Shown: one piece after another, positions 14,545 to 14,807 of the stretch
Layout of the letters: every line of letters starts with the position of its first letter
Position numbering within the stretch: position 1 is the first letter of the stretch
Assembly: GCA_029010655.1 (NCBI GenBank)
Contig: JAQXKW010000255.1
Location: 1-14,807, forward strand
Reading direction: 5' to 3'
DNA length: 14,807 bases
DNA from: Clostridia bacterium
Lineage (GTDB): Bacteria; Bacillota; Clostridia; Oscillospirales; CAG-272
Notes under the pieces: model-generated
Told to the model about the DNA's origin: nothing
Databases searched by the model: none
Seen by the model: only the letters and a program-made list of their open reading frames with translations
Program-made: the position numbers and the translations under genes

Positions 14545-14621
14545 CCAGCGACAACAGTCGCAGCCAGAGGCTGCTCCGTCAAATTCGCTGCGGTCATTTG
14601 TCGAGGTCTCTTCTTTGCCAA
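14545..14621. repeat. Direct repeat unit A with hairpin insert
   Basis: This is the first of two similar units. It opens with CCAGCGACAACAGTCG (14545-14560), then a perfect hairpin GCAGCC-AGA-GGCTGC (14560-14574), then a block with AAATTCGCTGCG and CATTTG, and ends TTCTTTGCCAA. Unit B at 14644-14727 has the same flanks, with a few substitutions, but a different hairpin. The open frame across both (14542-14733, minus) is rich in chance-like sequence and is not a gene. This belongs to the 360-base non-coding stretch right of the XRE gene. Confidence 0.75.
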
Positions 14622-14643
14622 GCATAGCAAAAGGGGTACCGAA

Positions 14644-14727
14644 CCAGCGACAACAGTCGTTCGCCAACGATGTTGGCGAACTCCGCAAATTCGCTGCGCT
14701 CATTTGCCGAGGTGTCTTCTTTGCCAA
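14644..14727. repeat. Direct repeat unit B with alternative hairpin insert
   Basis: This second copy has the same 16-base opening as unit A (14644-14659) and the same ending TTCTTTGCCAA. The internal hairpin is replaced by a longer perfect one, GTTCGCCAAC-GAT-GTTGGCGAAC (14659-14681). The following block also forms GCAAAT/ATTTGC (14685-14690 with 14702-14707). The bases GAACCAG at its left edge (14641-14647) recur at the very end of the window within the putative tRNA T-arm. Confidence 0.75.
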
Positions 14728-14736
14728 ACCCAAGAG

Positions 14737-14790
14737 GGGGGAGCCAAAAAGAAAGCACCGCTATTGCGGTGCTCTCTTTTTGGCTCCCCC
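14737..14790 (-). terminator. Very long hairpin/terminator at the tRNA 3' end
   Basis: The arms 14737-14761 and 14766-14790 pair over 25 positions, with one mismatch (14753/14774) and a four-base TATT loop. The inner part is a GC-rich stem followed on the minus strand by CTTTCTTTTTGG, as in an intrinsic terminator. The outer part repeats, in inverse, the last ten bases of the putative tRNA. The single mismatch is A/C on the plus strand but G-U on the minus-strand RNA, which agrees with transcription from the right. Confidence 0.8.
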
Positions 14791-14807
14791 TGCTGGGCTC
14801 GAACCAG
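14781..14807 (-). tRNA. Probable tRNA 3' portion, runs off the window
   Basis: On the minus strand the last 27 bases read as a tRNA tail. There is a T-arm with CTGG, loop TTCGAGC and CCAGC (14807-14792), then seven acceptor bases AGGGGGA (14791-14785), discriminator G (14784) and encoded CCA (14783-14781). All visible T-stem pairs are Watson-Crick. The missing 5' part lies beyond the window, so the anticodon cannot be read. Discriminator G and the GGAGCCA end resemble tRNA-Asn, but this is a guess. The alternative is a third copy of the nearby repeat, whose left edge shares GAACCAG. Confidence 0.6.

Noticed and set aside
14545..14727. CRISPR array
   Set aside because: Only two units exist, each about 80 bases and with internal hairpins. 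The separating sequence is not a spacer of constant length, and no cas genes are present.
14542..14733. Minus-strand 63-residue open frame across the repeats
   Set aside because: It merely reads through both repeat units and their hairpins, repeats the same CDCCRW-like end twice because the DNA repeats, and has no ribosome binding site or recognisable fold.

Overview
The window looks like the chromosome of an anaerobic gut-type Clostridia (Firmicutes). The evidence is AGGAGG-type ribosome binding sites, sigma-A promoters of TTGACA/TATAAT type, a paaK-ACT gene pair, SipW-type signal peptides, a Clostridia-style (S/P)PXTG sorting signal, and an XRE regulator with a TPR-like tail. I cannot place it to genus.

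Layout. Bases 1-135 are a non-coding cluster of hairpins. Bases 140-1898 (minus) hold phenylacetate-CoA ligase followed by a tandem ACT-domain protein, read from a clear promoter at 2006-2034 through a structured leader. Bases 2063-2728 (minus) encode a cytoplasmic SGNH/GDSL hydrolase, whose promoter is divergent from that of the next block. Bases 2967-5494 (plus) carry four genes of unknown function that look envelope-associated: two lipoproteins (the second apparently a beta-propeller), a two-TM protein, and a 54-residue two-TM protein. The later part of this block is clearly AT-richer than its surroundings. A strong bidirectional terminator at 5521-5553 separates it from the next operon.

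The centrepiece is a minus-strand operon from 12856 down to 5563. In transcription order it encodes a SipW-type signal peptidase, three TasA/camelysin-like subunits, a structured 144-base gap, a fourth TasA-like subunit, a 956-residue secreted von Willebrand A (VWA) protein, a fifth TasA-like subunit, and a TasA-like protein with a PPKTG sortase signal. All five SipW-dependent proteins share a G-T-x-A/S-(Y/F/W) signal-peptide end, a central K-x-x-x-V-x-N motif and a C-terminal A-x-x-(I/V)-Q motif followed by an aromatic residue. My reading is a self-contained surface fibre: SipW matures the subunits, the VWA protein is a tip or adhesin, and the PPKTG protein is the wall anchor. The gap at 10268-10411 can fold into two mutually exclusive stems on the transcribed strand, and could set the ratio of fibre subunits to tip and anchor.

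Upstream of the operon lie its promoter (12986-13013), a terminator, and an XRE-family regulator (13196-14416, minus). The right end (14545-14807) is non-coding. It has two direct repeats of about 80 bases in which the flanks are conserved but the internal hairpin is a different perfect hairpin in each copy. Next comes a very long hairpin overlapping the 3' end of a probable tRNA gene that runs off the window.
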